DNA of 55,372 nt from Clostridiales bacterium (GTDB lineage: Bacteria; Acidobacteriota; Aminicenantia; Aminicenantales; UBA8522): contig JARYMI010000023.1 in assembly GCA_029907205.1 (NCBI GenBank), forward strand, positions 1-55,372, in the 5' to 3' direction. This document shows positions 8,017 through 16,235 of the stretch, piece by piece. The translations under genes and the position numbers were made by a program. Positions within the stretch are counted from its first letter, which is position 1; each line of letters opens with the position of its first letter. Under the pieces are notes generated by a model that saw nothing but the letters and a program-made list of their open reading frames with translations, made no database searches and had not been told where the DNA came from.

Positions 8017-8931
8017 TCAGGGCGGACATTTGCCGCAGACAGAGCGGAAGAGATGCGTGCTGAGATACCTGTCGCCTCTGTCAGGTAGAATTGTTACAAT
8101 TGTTCCTTTTTGAAGCTCCCTGGCGACTCTCAAGGCGCCAACAATGGCAGCTCCGCTGGACATTCCAGCAAAAATTCCTTCGTTCAGAGCGAGCCGTCTT
8201 GTTGTTTCGAACGCCTCCTCATCGTTGACAGTGATTTTTTCATCCAAGAGACATGGGTAGAAGATTTCTGGGACTGTCGCTTCGCTCAAATTTTTCAGTC
8301 CCTGGATGCAGTGTCCGATTTGGGGTTCTACCCCGATTACCTTGATTGACGGCTTTTTCTCTTTTAAGTATTTCCCGGCTCCCATGAGAGTCCCTGTGGT
8401 TCCCATTCCTGCAACAAGAACATCAACTTCTCCTTCTGTTTGGGCAAAGATTTCAGGCCCTGTTGTCTCATAGTGGGCCAGGCAATTGCAGGAGTTAGCA
8501 AACTGATTGGGCATGTAGTATTTCTCAGGGTTTTGTTCAAGCAATTGGCGGGCGCGCTCTATGGCTCCATCTGTTCCCCTTTCTGCCGGCGTCAGTTCAA
8601 TCGATGCTCCCAGAGCTTCCAGGATCTTAAGCCTCTCAGTACTGACACAGGCCGGAATAACAATATGGACTCTGTATCCTTTAGCAGCGCCGATCATGGC
8701 CAGGGCAATTCCCGTGTTTCCAGATGTGGCTTCAAGGATGCTTTTGGCCTTGGTCAGCTTGCCCGAGTTTTCAGCTTCTCTAATCATGTAAAGGGCTGCT
8801 CTATCTTTAACCGAACCGCCGGGGTTGAATCCCTCGACTTTTGCCAGAAGACGAATTGGGGATTTGCCCTTGATGATATTAGTTAGCTCGACGAGGGGCG
8901 TATTCCCAATCGTACTCAGGATGTCAAGCAT
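8017..8931 (-). CDS. cysK: Cysteine synthase (O-acetylserine sulfhydrylase), PLP-dependent
   Basis: It should make cysteine from O-acetylserine and sulfide. Fold-type II PLP motifs are clear: the Schiff-base Lys in NPGGSVKDRAAL, the TSGNTGIALAM substrate loop, the GMGTTGTLMGAG phosphate-binding loop and SSGAAIVGALR. At 304 residues it is the usual CysK/CysM size. Assignment over cystathionine beta-synthase rests on the lack of a regulatory extension. The C-terminus FRSVCGKCPP carries two Cys. The start follows GAAGGAG with a 9-base spacing. Upstream on the same strand is a Cys-rich leader ORF with a hairpin, suggesting control by cysteine supply. It is convergent with tyrA. Confidence 0.92.
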   Translation of the reverse strand: MLDILSTIGNTPLVELTNIIKGKSPIRLLAKVEGFNPGGSVKDRAALYMIREAENSGKLTKAKSILEATSGNTGIALAMIGAAKGYRVHIVIPACVSTERLKILEALGASIELTPAERGTDGAIERARQLLEQNPEKYYMPNQFANSCNCLAHYETTGPEIFAQTEGEVDVLVAGMGTTGTLMGAGKYLKEKKPSIKVIGVEPQIGHCIQGLKNLSEATVPEIFYPCLLDEKITVNDEEAFETTRRLALNEGIFAGMSSGAAIVGALRVARELQKGTIVTILPDRGDRYLSTHLFRSVCGKCPP

Positions 8932-8933
8932 GG

Positions 8934-8995
8934 TCTTTTTCTCCTTCGAGATTTAAAATAAGGATTTTGATGGTCAGAGGTTTAAAGGAAAAAGA
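8934..8995 (-). promoter_or_regulatory. cysK ribosome-binding site with possible anti-Shine-Dalgarno pairing
   Basis: On the minus strand AAGGAGAAAAAGA (8934-8946) is the cysK Shine-Dalgarno region. TCTTTTTCCTTT (8984-8995) could pair with it over about 12 base pairs with one bulged A. If real, cysK translation would be closed unless upstream ribosome position or folding changes. Base-pairing by eye only. Confidence 0.35.
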
Positions 8996-9013
8996 GAGGA
9001 AAGGATAGCGGGT

Positions 9014-9106
9014 TTATCGGGCGGCAGGAACCGCCCAACAGTGGCAGGAACAAGCCAAGGACCTAGAGTGTGAGGAAAGAGAAATGAATCCTTGACTTAA
9101 AATCAT
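9014..9106 (-). CDS. Cys/Ser-rich leader peptide upstream of cysK (30 aa)
   Basis: ATG at 9106 opens a 30-codon ORF ending in TAA at 9014-9016. It holds seven Ser and, at residues 19-23, Cys-Ser-Cys-His-Cys (Cys codons at 9050-9052, 9044-9046 and 9038-9040). Serine is the precursor and cysteine the product of the cysK pathway. A GC hairpin starts in the last Cys codon. No Shine-Dalgarno is visible, and a predicted -10 box ends 6 bases before the ATG, so translation is probably leaderless. Leaderless Cys-rich leader ORFs that attenuate sulfur genes are known in mycobacteria. The likeness here is architectural, not homologous. Confidence 0.62.
   Translation of the reverse strand: MILSQGFISLSSHSRSLACSCHCWAVPAAR
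9017..9038 (-). promoter_or_regulatory. Hairpin at the end of the Cys-rich leader ORF
   Basis: On the minus strand TTGGGCGG (9038-9031) pairs with CCGCCCGA (9024-9017) around the loop TTCCTG, giving 8 pairs with one G-U wobble. The core GGCGG-N6-CCGCC is identical to that of the hairpin in the pheA leader. No U-tract follows directly. Confidence 0.55.
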
Positions 9107-9112
9107 GATCTC

Positions 9113-9142
9113 TTAATAACAGAAATGCTCTATCTCTGTCAA
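9113..9142 (-). promoter_or_regulatory. Predicted cysK leader promoter
   Basis: Minus strand: a perfect TTGACA (9142-9137), an 18-base spacer, then TATTAA (9118-9113). The expected transcript start falls at about 9106, on the A of the leader ATG. Confidence 0.5.
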
Positions 9143-9572
9143 TAGATTCAAGATTTTTCGATTTCTCCCTCCATACAACTGATGAGAGATTGAGAGCTAT
9201 ACTCATTCCCTTAAGAAAATGGGATCTCTAAAGAATCGCTTATCGGGGCTCAGTTTTTTAGTCCTGGAGATCGGAAGATTCCCCTAAATTTTGCACCGGC
9301 AGAGGATTATCCCTTTGACCCTGATCCTCTCGCAAGATATTTTAACCCCGACATATTTCTGATATAATTGACCCCTGTGAGCCCAACCATTAAAGCCGGA
9401 GAGAATAAAATTGAAAGTCAAATGGAACCGAATTATCCTGAGAACATTCAGGGACTGCTGGTGCCTCTTAGGAAAAAAGGAGATGAAGTATTAGTATGTA
9501 TTGGCGAACTGAAAGAAAATAAGATTGAAAACAATTGCGGACAGTAACAGTATATAAGGAAGGCACTGGAGA
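9143..9572 (+). other. Intergenic stretch with promoter-like sites and a small doubtful ORF
   Basis: No established gene is seen. TTGACC at 9315-9320 and TATTTT at 9338-9343, 17 bases apart, form a plausible promoter for the downstream TonB receptor; a perfect TATAAT at 9363-9368 is a second -10 candidate with a poor -35. An ORF from GTG 9377 to TAA 9547 (56 codons, with an internal ATG at 9422) has a protein-like but unrecognised sequence and no clear Shine-Dalgarno. I do not claim it is translated. Confidence 0.3.
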
Positions 9573-11438
9573 ATGGAACAAGGGAAAAGGCTGAAACTTA
9601 TAGTGATAAATTTACTTCATGGGAATAAAATTATGAGGAGGTTCATTACTACGAAAGTAGCCCTTTTTATCCTCTCTTTATTTTTCATCCTCAATTTTCA
9701 TCTCTTCCCTCAGGAAGAGCCTGTCCGAATAAAGGGGGAGGAGGTGGCAGTTGTTGCCACAAGAACCGGTGTAAGTATATCCCAACTTGGAAGGTCTGTA
9801 TTAATAATAACCGCAGAAGAGGTTAAAAGATACCCGGTGCATTCTATCCCTGAGCTTTTTAGATATTGCCTGGGAATAGATATTCAGGAAAGGGGCCCCT
9901 ACGGAACACAGGCTGATCTCTCCATCAGAGGTTCAACCTTCCAGCAGATCCTTGTTTTGATAGATGGGGTCAGGATTAATGATCTTCAGACCGCCCATCA
10001 CAATATGGATATACCCATCCCCCTCGAAAGCATCGAAAGGATTGAGATCCTTTATGGAGGTGGCTCCGCCCTTTATGGTCCTGATGCCTTTGGAGGTGTA
10101 ATAAATATAGTCACAAAATATCCAGAAAAAACCAGTCTTTCGGGAAGATTGGGATTCTATGAGTATAAGACAACCTCAGGATGGCTTGGGCTCAATCTTA
10201 AAGAAAAGGGCCTCAATAATCATCTTTCCATCGAGACAAATACTTCAGAGGGATTTATGACAGATAGAGATTTCAATCTTTTCAACATATCCGAACGCTT
10301 CACCATGGATTTTCTCTCAGGAAGAATCTCATTCCTCTCTGGTTATCAGAAAAAGGATTTCGGAGCCTATGATTTTTATACCCCGGGGAGAAATCTCCCA
10401 TCCAGGGAATCGACAAGAACAACTTTTCTCAACATTGGATATGAAAGGATAAAAGAGAAGAGCTCTTTCTCTTTTCATCTCTTTTATCGACACCATTACG
10501 ATAACTTCATCCTGGATAAGAAGAGACCATGGTTCTACAATAACGAAACAACCAACTCCTTCACAGGAGTGGATTTTACAATCAGAAAAAGGGATCTTGC
10601 CGCAGGAGGAGAATTGGTAAAGGAGGGGATAGAAAGCATCCAACTGGGAAATCATTCAAATATAAGGGGGGCTCTTTTTTTGGAGTTCAACAGGTTCATT
10701 CTAAAGAATTTCCTTCTCAATATAGGCTTGAGGGAGGATTTCCATAGGGCCTATGGATCGACATTCTCCCCCAGCGCCAACATCTCAATCTGGGTAAACC
10801 AGAATCTCAAGATAAGAGCCTCCTCCGGACATTCCTTCCGTGCCCCATCCTATACAGAGCTTTATTATCAGGACCCTGTTAATTCTGGGAATAAGAATCT
10901 AAGGCCTGAAAAGGCATGGTCCTTCGAGATTGGAATTGATGCCGATCTTAATAAGAATATCAATACAAGGCTTTCCATCTTTCACAGGGATGAGAAGGAA
11001 CTGATAGACTGGATAAAGGGGGATGATAACAGATGGTATGCAGAGAATATAAAAAGACTAAAAGTCAGAGGGGCTGAGGTTGAGGTAAAGGGGGATCTTG
11101 GATTGATTGGATTCAATCTGAGGAGCTCTTTTATGGATGCAAAACAGAATCAACCTGATCTCATCTACAAATACGGCTTCAGATTCCCGGAGAATCAGAC
11201 AAATCTCTCCATCCAGCTGAATCCTTCTCCCTCCTTCTCATCCAGTATCCAGTTTGTCTATAAAAAAAGAATCGCTGAGAAGGGTTATGTCCTTATTGAC
11301 GGGAAGATCACAAAAAAGTTCGGTAGAATTAACATCTTCATGGAAGGGACAAATCTCTTAAATACTCATTATGAGGATATAAAAGGTGTTCCAATGCCTG
11401 GAAGATGGTTAGGGGCTGGATTCAATTTTGATTTTTAA
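9573..11438 (+). CDS. TonB-dependent outer-membrane receptor, BtuB/FepA-like
   Basis: It should bind and import a scarce ligand (cobalamin, iron chelate or similar) across the outer membrane with TonB energy. The plug domain follows a signal sequence: VAVVATRTGVSISQLG, RYPVHSIPELFRYCLGIDI, LSIRGSTFQQILVLIDGVRIND and the GGSALYGPDAFGGVINIVTK block. The rest is an amphipathic beta-barrel ending GAGFNFDF, a C-terminal Phe suited to barrel assembly. The signal peptide starts at Met 21 (ATG 9633, MRRFITTKVALFIL), but the better ribosome site (AAGGAAGG) precedes 9573, so the start is unsure. Codon use is AT-rich, with many ATA and AGA/AGG, unlike its neighbours, which suggests acquisition. The substrate cannot be told; no cobalamin riboswitch was found. 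Confidence 0.9.
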   Translation: MEQGKRLKLIVINLLHGNKIMRRFITTKVALFILSLFFILNFHLFPQEEPVRIKGEEVAVVATRTGVSISQLGRSVLIITAEEVKRYPVHSIPELFRYCLGIDIQERGPYGTQADLSIRGSTFQQILVLIDGVRINDLQTAHHNMDIPIPLESIERIEILYGGGSALYGPDAFGGVINIVTKYPEKTSLSGRLGFYEYKTTSGWLGLNLKEKGLNNHLSIETNTSEGFMTDRDFNLFNISERFTMDFLSGRISFLSGYQKKDFGAYDFYTPGRNLPSRESTRTTFLNIGYERIKEKSSFSFHLFYRHHYDNFILDKKRPWFYNNETTNSFTGVDFTIRKRDLAAGGELVKEGIESIQLGNHSNIRGALFLEFNRFILKNFLLNIGLREDFHRAYGSTFSPSANISIWVNQNLKIRASSGHSFRAPSYTELYYQDPVNSGNKNLRPEKAWSFEIGIDADLNKNINTRLSIFHRDEKELIDWIKGDDNRWYAENIKRLKVRGAEVEVKGDLGLIGFNLRSSFMDAKQNQPDLIYKYGFRFPENQTNLSIQLNPSPSFSSSIQFVYKKRIAEKGYVLIDGKITKKFGRINIFMEGTNLLNTHYEDIKGVPMPGRWLGAGFNFDF

Positions 11439-11581
11439 TTTTTGGCACAAATCATCTTCCTAGAGTTTCCGGTTTTCCGATACACATTGGCCAATTGGGG
11501 TTTGATTTCCCCGCTTTTCTGCTTGTCATCTTTAAAATCTTCAGCCTGGGCATATAAAAGCTCAATGGCTTTATCGTTATT
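11435..11581 (-). pseudogene. C-terminal remnant of a TPR-like protein
   Basis: On the minus strand, just past the aspartokinase stop and in another frame, an open stretch of about 48 codons reads NNDKAIELLYAQAEDFKDD and continues to a TAA at 11435-11437. It resembles the tail of a tetratricopeptide protein, has no start codon of its own, and ends 1 base past the TonB receptor stop. It may be a gene relic or the aspartokinase gene's former neighbour. Weak evidence. Confidence 0.35.
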
Positions 11582-12944
11582 CCAAAAATTCCCTATGGAC
11601 GGCGTTGACAACCTTTTCCGTATCATCCTGATGAACAACGAAATAGGAAGCAACCTCCGAGGCTCCCGTTGAAATCATTTTGACATTGACATTTTCTTTA
11701 GAGACAGCTGTAAATATCCTGGCCGCCAGACCTTTCTTCTTAAGAAGACCTTCGCCCACAACAGCAATGAGCGTCACATCTTTTTCCAAATTGATTTCAT
11801 CGATAACACCACCTTTCATTTCTTTGAGAGCTTCGTAGCTTGAGCTGGCGTCCTTTTTATCTACAAGAAGATTGATGCATGTTTGTGAAGTAAGGATGGA
11901 ATAGATGTTGATGCCGCAAGCAGAAAGGAGATGACCGATCTGAGCTATGATCCCGGGTTTATAGCCAACGCCTGGGCCATGGATTCTGACCACAGCAATT
12001 CCCCTATTGTAGGTAACACTTTTAATGATGTCGTCTTTTTCATGCGCTTCAGGCAATATTTCAGTCCCCCGTCCTTCCGGGTCAAATAAATTTTTTATCC
12101 GGACAGAAATATCCAGGCCCATCAAAGGCTCCAGCGTGCGCGGGTGAAGAATTTTAGCGCCGAAGTAGGAAAGCTCGGCGGCTTCATAATAGGAAAGCCG
12201 TTCGATTTTGTGAGCATTTTTCACAATCTTTGGATCTGCACTCATAAATCCATCTACATCTTTCCAAATTTCCAGTTCAGAAGCAGAAGTGGCGAAGGCA
12301 ATCACGGCAGCACTATAATCTGAGCCATTTCTTCCGAACGTGGATATTTTCCCTTCAGACGTGCAACCGAAAAAACCTGTAATCACAGGAATTATTTTAT
12401 TGTTAGAAAGAGATTGTACGGCTGGCCTGAAATTATTTCTGAATTCATTCAGGATGACCGTGGCGTTCTCCAGATTCTTATCTGTCACCATCCCGATTTT
12501 ATCGCTTTCTATCGGCACGGAGTCCATGCTTTTGCTCCTCAGCACACCGGAAAGGATAAGGGCTGAAAGCCGTTCGCCATAGCTGAGAACATGAGAGCGA
12601 ACGGCAGGAGTGATTTCTCCTGTGTAGGATATTCCTGTAAGAAGTTTTCCCACTTTTTCTATCATGGTTTCCATTTTTTGGTAGATTTCTTTTCGAATAG
12701 CCTGGTCTGTGATTGCTTTTTCGACAATGGCGCGATGTTTTTCTTTAATATCCCCGATAGCTCCTGATATATTTTTTTCGCCTTTTTGAGCATTCAGGAC
12801 ACTCTCCAACAGCAGATCAGTCATGCCGTTAATGGCGGAGACGACAACAAAGGGCCTGTCCTTCTCGGATGCGATAATCTTTGCCACCTGCAAAAAACTT
12901 TCATCATTTTTTAAACACCCTCCGCCAAATTTCATGATTTTCAT
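11577..12944 (-). CDS. lysC: Aspartate kinase
   Basis: It phosphorylates aspartate, the first step toward lysine, threonine, methionine and homocysteine. The 455-residue protein starts MKIMKFGGGCLKN (KFGG nucleotide motif, with Gly-Cys where Thr-Ser is common) and has the FGRNGSDYSAAVIA and WKDVDGFMSADP blocks. Two ACT domains near 315-455 are marked by VGYKPGIIAQIGHLLSACGIN and KKGLAARIFTAVSKENVNV, so feedback control is expected. No homoserine dehydrogenase domain is fused. It starts as ATGA on the asd stop and is last in the DUF39-UPF0280-asd-lysC operon, so its main job here may be to supply aspartate semialdehyde for homocysteine. Confidence 0.93.
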   Translation of the reverse strand: MKIMKFGGGCLKNDESFLQVAKIIASEKDRPFVVVSAINGMTDLLLESVLNAQKGEKNISGAIGDIKEKHRAIVEKAITDQAIRKEIYQKMETMIEKVGKLLTGISYTGEITPAVRSHVLSYGERLSALILSGVLRSKSMDSVPIESDKIGMVTDKNLENATVILNEFRNNFRPAVQSLSNNKIIPVITGFFGCTSEGKISTFGRNGSDYSAAVIAFATSASELEIWKDVDGFMSADPKIVKNAHKIERLSYYEAAELSYFGAKILHPRTLEPLMGLDISVRIKNLFDPEGRGTEILPEAHEKDDIIKSVTYNRGIAVVRIHGPGVGYKPGIIAQIGHLLSACGINIYSILTSQTCINLLVDKKDASSSYEALKEMKGGVIDEINLEKDVTLIAVVGEGLLKKKGLAARIFTAVSKENVNVKMISTGASEVASYFVVHQDDTEKVVNAVHREFLE

Positions 12945-14038
12945 TCCTGTCCTCCTCCAGTCGCAGTTTGATCAGCACGAATGAACCTCTTCATCAGAGC
13001 CAGCTCTGCATTCAAAATGCAAGTGCCTGCCGCGCCACGGATCGTATTATGAACAAGCAAAAAGAGGTTGAGGAGGCGGCCCTTTTTGCGGATTCTTCCA
13101 ACTGTGACCGCCATCCCTCTTGCGCGTTCAGGCGACCCGGCATAAATATCCAGCACAGGCTGAGGCCGGTCTTCTTCATGTCTTACAACGATCGGAAATT
13201 CAGGGGCTGTTGGGAGTCTTTTTTCTTGGGGAACTCCTCTGAACAAAGATAAAGCATTTTCAACGGTTCTGACATCCACATCCTTCTCAAATTCGATCAC
13301 AAGGCCCATGAGATGCCCTTCCCGGACGGGGACACGGCAGCAGCTGGCATTGATTATCATGTCCCGGTTCACTATTTTGAGCCCATCAAATTTTCCTAAA
13401 ATTTTTCTTGATTCCGTTTCAATTTTCTCTTCTTCATTCTTAATGAACGGGATGACGTTTGACGCAATATCCATCGCCGACAGCCCTCTTCGGCCTGCCC
13501 CAGAAATGGATTGAAAGGTTGTCACTATCGCCGATTGAATCCCAAAGGGTTCGAGCGGCTTAAGCATCATAGCCAATCCAGAGGTTGAGCAGTTGGAGTT
13601 CGTGATGATAAAGCCCTTCGTCCGGGCAAGCTGCCTTTTAACGATTTCAAGATGATCGGAGTTAATTTCGGGAATCAGGATGGGAACATCTTCATCGAAG
13701 CGGTGAGCGCTGGCATTGGAAAAGATAAAGAGACCATAGCCGCGCAAAATGCTCTCAATTTTTTCGGCTATCGATGCCGGAAGCGCGCTGAAGACAATTC
13801 GAGCCCCGGTCTTTAGAATCGATTCGACAGATGTTTCCAAGATTACCAGTTCTCTCATCGGTTCTGGTATCTCTCCCTCCACAGCCCAGCTCAGAGTTTC
13901 GCCATATTTTTTCCCAGCAGATCTCGCCGAAGAAGTCAGGGCATGGATCGTAAAAAAGGGGTGGTTATGGAGCATCCTGACAAATTGCTGGCCCACAAGT
14001 CCTGTGCATCCCATGACAGCCACTTTTATTCTGTCCAT
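12941..14038 (-). CDS. asd: Aspartate-semialdehyde dehydrogenase
   Basis: It reduces aspartyl phosphate to aspartate semialdehyde with NADPH. The start of the Rossmann domain is VAVMGCTGLVGQQFVRML; the catalytic Cys lies in ITNSNCSTSGLAM, followed by SGAGRRGLSAMD. The motif set and about 365 residues fit the archaeal/fungal-like subgroup. I choose ATG 14038, 5 bases after GGGGAGG, over an upstream TTG at 14053 that contains this site. It lies between UPF0280 (17-base gap) and lysC (4-base overlap). Confidence 0.94.
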   Translation of the reverse strand: MDRIKVAVMGCTGLVGQQFVRMLHNHPFFTIHALTSSARSAGKKYGETLSWAVEGEIPEPMRELVILETSVESILKTGARIVFSALPASIAEKIESILRGYGLFIFSNASAHRFDEDVPILIPEINSDHLEIVKRQLARTKGFIITNSNCSTSGLAMMLKPLEPFGIQSAIVTTFQSISGAGRRGLSAMDIASNVIPFIKNEEEKIETESRKILGKFDGLKIVNRDMIINASCCRVPVREGHLMGLVIEFEKDVDVRTVENALSLFRGVPQEKRLPTAPEFPIVVRHEEDRPQPVLDIYAGSPERARGMAVTVGRIRKKGRLLNLFLLVHNTIRGAAGTCILNAELALMKRFIRADQTATGGGQE

Positions 14039-14055
14039 TTTTCCTCCCCGCAAAT

Positions 14056-14769
14056 TTATCCTTTACAAATTTTTTCAATATCCATTTGGACTTTCACAAT
14101 TTCAGGCAAATTCCCACAAAGCCCGAAGATATCATCAACAACAACGACCATCCCTTCGACCCCATCAATCATAAGCCTTCTCATGGCACCCTCGATCAGG
14201 TCGGGATTTTTGTCCTTGACAGCATTGCCAAGCGCTGTTGCAGCGGCATCCGCGAGGCAGACATCCCCGGCAATCACCATGGCGGCATCGGCTAGACCAA
14301 AACTCAGCGAATGCCCGACTGTTCCAGAAGACGTGCAGACACCGATAATTCCCGGCCGGGGCTGGAACTTGAGTCCGATACCCTTAATCTTGGCCAGGCC
14401 TGTAAATATCCCCACAACCACAGCCTGAGTGAGCATCAGAGCGATGTCGCCGCCGTTATCGACAATGGCATGAGTCGCGCCCCTCTCAATCATGGCTTTC
14501 AGCGCAAATTCGGCAATTGCTCCAGCCACAGCGGCCATCGGACCCACCCCTACCTTTGCCGTCGATTGGGCCATCCGACGGACAATTTCTGGTGCATCCT
14601 CAGGAACTGAGAGGGGCTCAAGGGCTGTCCGAAAACGCGGATTTTCAAGAATATAATTTTCAAGACAGCTTCTCTGGCGCCGGATCTCTGCTTCAGCGAC
14701 CGGGATGAATTTTTCATCAGCTATGATGGTGGCAACAGTCTCTTTGATTCTTATTTCATGTCTTTTCAT
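14056..14769 (-). CDS. UPF0280 (COG2122, ApbE-like) family protein, likely homocysteine synthesis factor
   Basis: The 237-residue protein has the UPF0280 blocks VGVGPMAAVAGAIAEFA, ATHAIVDNGGDIALML and CTSSGTVGHSLSFGLADAA, related to the flavin-transferase ApbE fold. In methanogens a COG2122 protein is genetically linked to making homocysteine by direct sulfur transfer to aspartate semialdehyde, together with a DUF39/COG1900 protein. Here both are adjacent and followed by asd and lysC. Its start overlaps the DUF39 gene by 14 bases. The exact role (sulfur mobilisation, flavin handling or other) is not settled by the sequence. Confidence 0.85.
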   Translation of the reverse strand: MKRHEIRIKETVATIIADEKFIPVAEAEIRRQRSCLENYILENPRFRTALEPLSVPEDAPEIVRRMAQSTAKVGVGPMAAVAGAIAEFALKAMIERGATHAIVDNGGDIALMLTQAVVVGIFTGLAKIKGIGLKFQPRPGIIGVCTSSGTVGHSLSFGLADAAMVIAGDVCLADAAATALGNAVKDKNPDLIEGAMRRLMIDGVEGMVVVVDDIFGLCGNLPEIVKVQMDIEKICKG

Positions 14770-16129
14770 TTTTCGCAGTATTCATAGGCACAAAAATAGC
14801 TTTAACCGGACAAACATCGGAACAGAGCCCGCACCTATCACAAGCTGTGCTTTCAACATGAACTTTCCAGTTTTTATCGCGACTGAACACCCTCTTTTTG
14901 CAGAGGGCAAGGCAGAGTCCGCAATGGATGCATCTTTTTCTATCCCGGTAAAGTTTTGAACTAGCCGGTAGGGAAAGCGGCTCAGGCTGAGACGGAGGCA
15001 AAGGGTATGATTGAAGCGAGAGCGGTTTGACTGTTGCCGTGAGAGGCAGATTTTCCACAGGAGAGGAGAGCTTGAATTCTCCCTTTTCTATCAATGTTCT
15101 CAAGAGATCAGCAATTTTTTTTGCCATCCAAAAGCTGGATAAAGGAGAAGTTGGTACCTGGCGGCCATTTATCTCAATGGTTCCAGATTTGAGTTCAGCA
15201 TAACTTGCTTTTTTCAAGGCTGGCCTATTCCGAGAAGGAATACTGTAGTCTAAAACATCGGTGAATATTTCTTCATCGCTGATGCCCGTATTTTTGGCTA
15301 TCTCGGAGTTCAAGACTGGAATGGGGACCCCAATTCCGACATAAAGCGTGCATCCATAGTCTGTGAACGTTGCGGCCCGGATAAATTCGGGAGACATTTT
15401 TTTCAAGTCGCCCTGGACCATCAAAGTGGCAAACCTGTTCTGGGGATTATGTTGGGTGCCGCTGCCGACGATATAACCCTGAGCACCTCCGATAAATATC
15501 CTTGTGCCGATTCCTACGGTCCGATATTGAGGGTCGTTCATCAACGGAGAAAGCTCTCCGGCTCCGGAGAAGGTGACATTTCCGCAACGGGGGAGAAGCT
15601 TTCCCATGTAAGTGGACAATATTTTTTCCCCGGAATTGGCGGCGGCATTGTATCTCTGGTAGCCATTGCGGGGATTGCTCATCAGGGCGAAATTCAAGTC
15701 ATCGAGGGTGATCTGGGTGATGATCCGTTTCCGAGGATAACAATCTGTCCCATAAGAGACGGCTCTTAAAACCACAGGTTTTCCGTTAAGCAGATCCTCG
15801 ATGACATGCGCTCCTCCATACTGGATACCCTGAATTTTGGAAGGTTGGGTAGCGCCGAGATAGGCATCAACAGCCGCTACTCCGGCGTATGCTTCAACAT
15901 CGTTGAGCCAGACCTTTGTCATCTTGATGGGTGGTTCTGAATGACCGAAATTCATCCAGACGCCAGATGAACACATAGCCCCAAATGTCCCGGTGGTGAC
16001 CACATCCACTTCTTGAGCCGCGCGTTCGGGCCCGAGGTCCTGGACAATTTTGGTCATTTCATCTGCCCTGACGACTTTTACAGTCCCTTCTTTTATTTTT
16101 TCATTAATATCTGAAACCGTCTTTGACAT
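14756..16129 (-). CDS. DUF39 (COG1900) homocysteine biosynthesis protein fused to a 2[4Fe-4S] ferredoxin domain
   Basis: Proteins of this family are required for homocysteine synthesis from aspartate semialdehyde and sulfide in methanogens and many anaerobes. The DUF39 part (about 1-385) has the conserved Cys in TTGTFGAMCSSGVWMNFGH (Cys53 from this start) and a second in LLPRCGNVTFSGAGE. A proline-rich linker leads to a ferredoxin end with CIHCGLCLALC and CDRCGLCSDVCP, two 4Fe-4S sites. Methanogens often carry the ferredoxin part as a separate protein; here it is fused. ATG 16129 has GAGGG upstream; GTG 16141 is a less likely start. It is the first gene of the operon and is preceded by a leader ORF and a long hairpin. 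Confidence 0.88.
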   Translation of the reverse strand: MSKTVSDINEKIKEGTVKVVRADEMTKIVQDLGPERAAQEVDVVTTGTFGAMCSSGVWMNFGHSEPPIKMTKVWLNDVEAYAGVAAVDAYLGATQPSKIQGIQYGGAHVIEDLLNGKPVVLRAVSYGTDCYPRKRIITQITLDDLNFALMSNPRNGYQRYNAAANSGEKILSTYMGKLLPRCGNVTFSGAGELSPLMNDPQYRTVGIGTRIFIGGAQGYIVGSGTQHNPQNRFATLMVQGDLKKMSPEFIRAATFTDYGCTLYVGIGVPIPVLNSEIAKNTGISDEEIFTDVLDYSIPSRNRPALKKASYAELKSGTIEINGRQVPTSPLSSFWMAKKIADLLRTLIEKGEFKLSSPVENLPLTATVKPLSLQSYPLPPSQPEPLSLPASSKLYRDRKRCIHCGLCLALCKKRVFSRDKNWKVHVESTACDRCGLCSDVCPVKAIFVPMNTAKNEKT

Positions 16130-16194
16130 TTTTTCCCTCACTCAAAAATTTTGGAAGAAATAAAAATGAAAGGTTTAATATTTGTTGGGGGGAT

Positions 16195-16233
16195 CCCGAA
16201 TACCTGCTTCCGGCAAGAAAGCAGCTATTCGGG
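16195..16233 (-). promoter_or_regulatory. Long hairpin in the leader of the homocysteine operon
   Basis: CCCGAATA (16195-16202) pairs with TATTCGGG (16226-16233), and inside it CTGCTT (16204-16209) pairs with AAGCAG (16219-16224). One opposed C-C separates the two helices and the loop is 9 bases. The 39-base near-palindrome lies 66 bases before the DUF39 start and 2 bases after the stop of a small leader ORF. No T-tract follows on either strand. It could be an attenuator hairpin or an operator. Confidence 0.55.
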
Positions 16234-16235
16234 CT

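Noticed and set aside
8990..9060. Cobalamin or other riboswitch-like GCCACTG near a TonB receptor gene
   Set aside because: The motif is on the minus strand, pointing to cysK and not to the receptor, and the other conserved B12-box parts are absent. The Cys leader ORF explains the region better.
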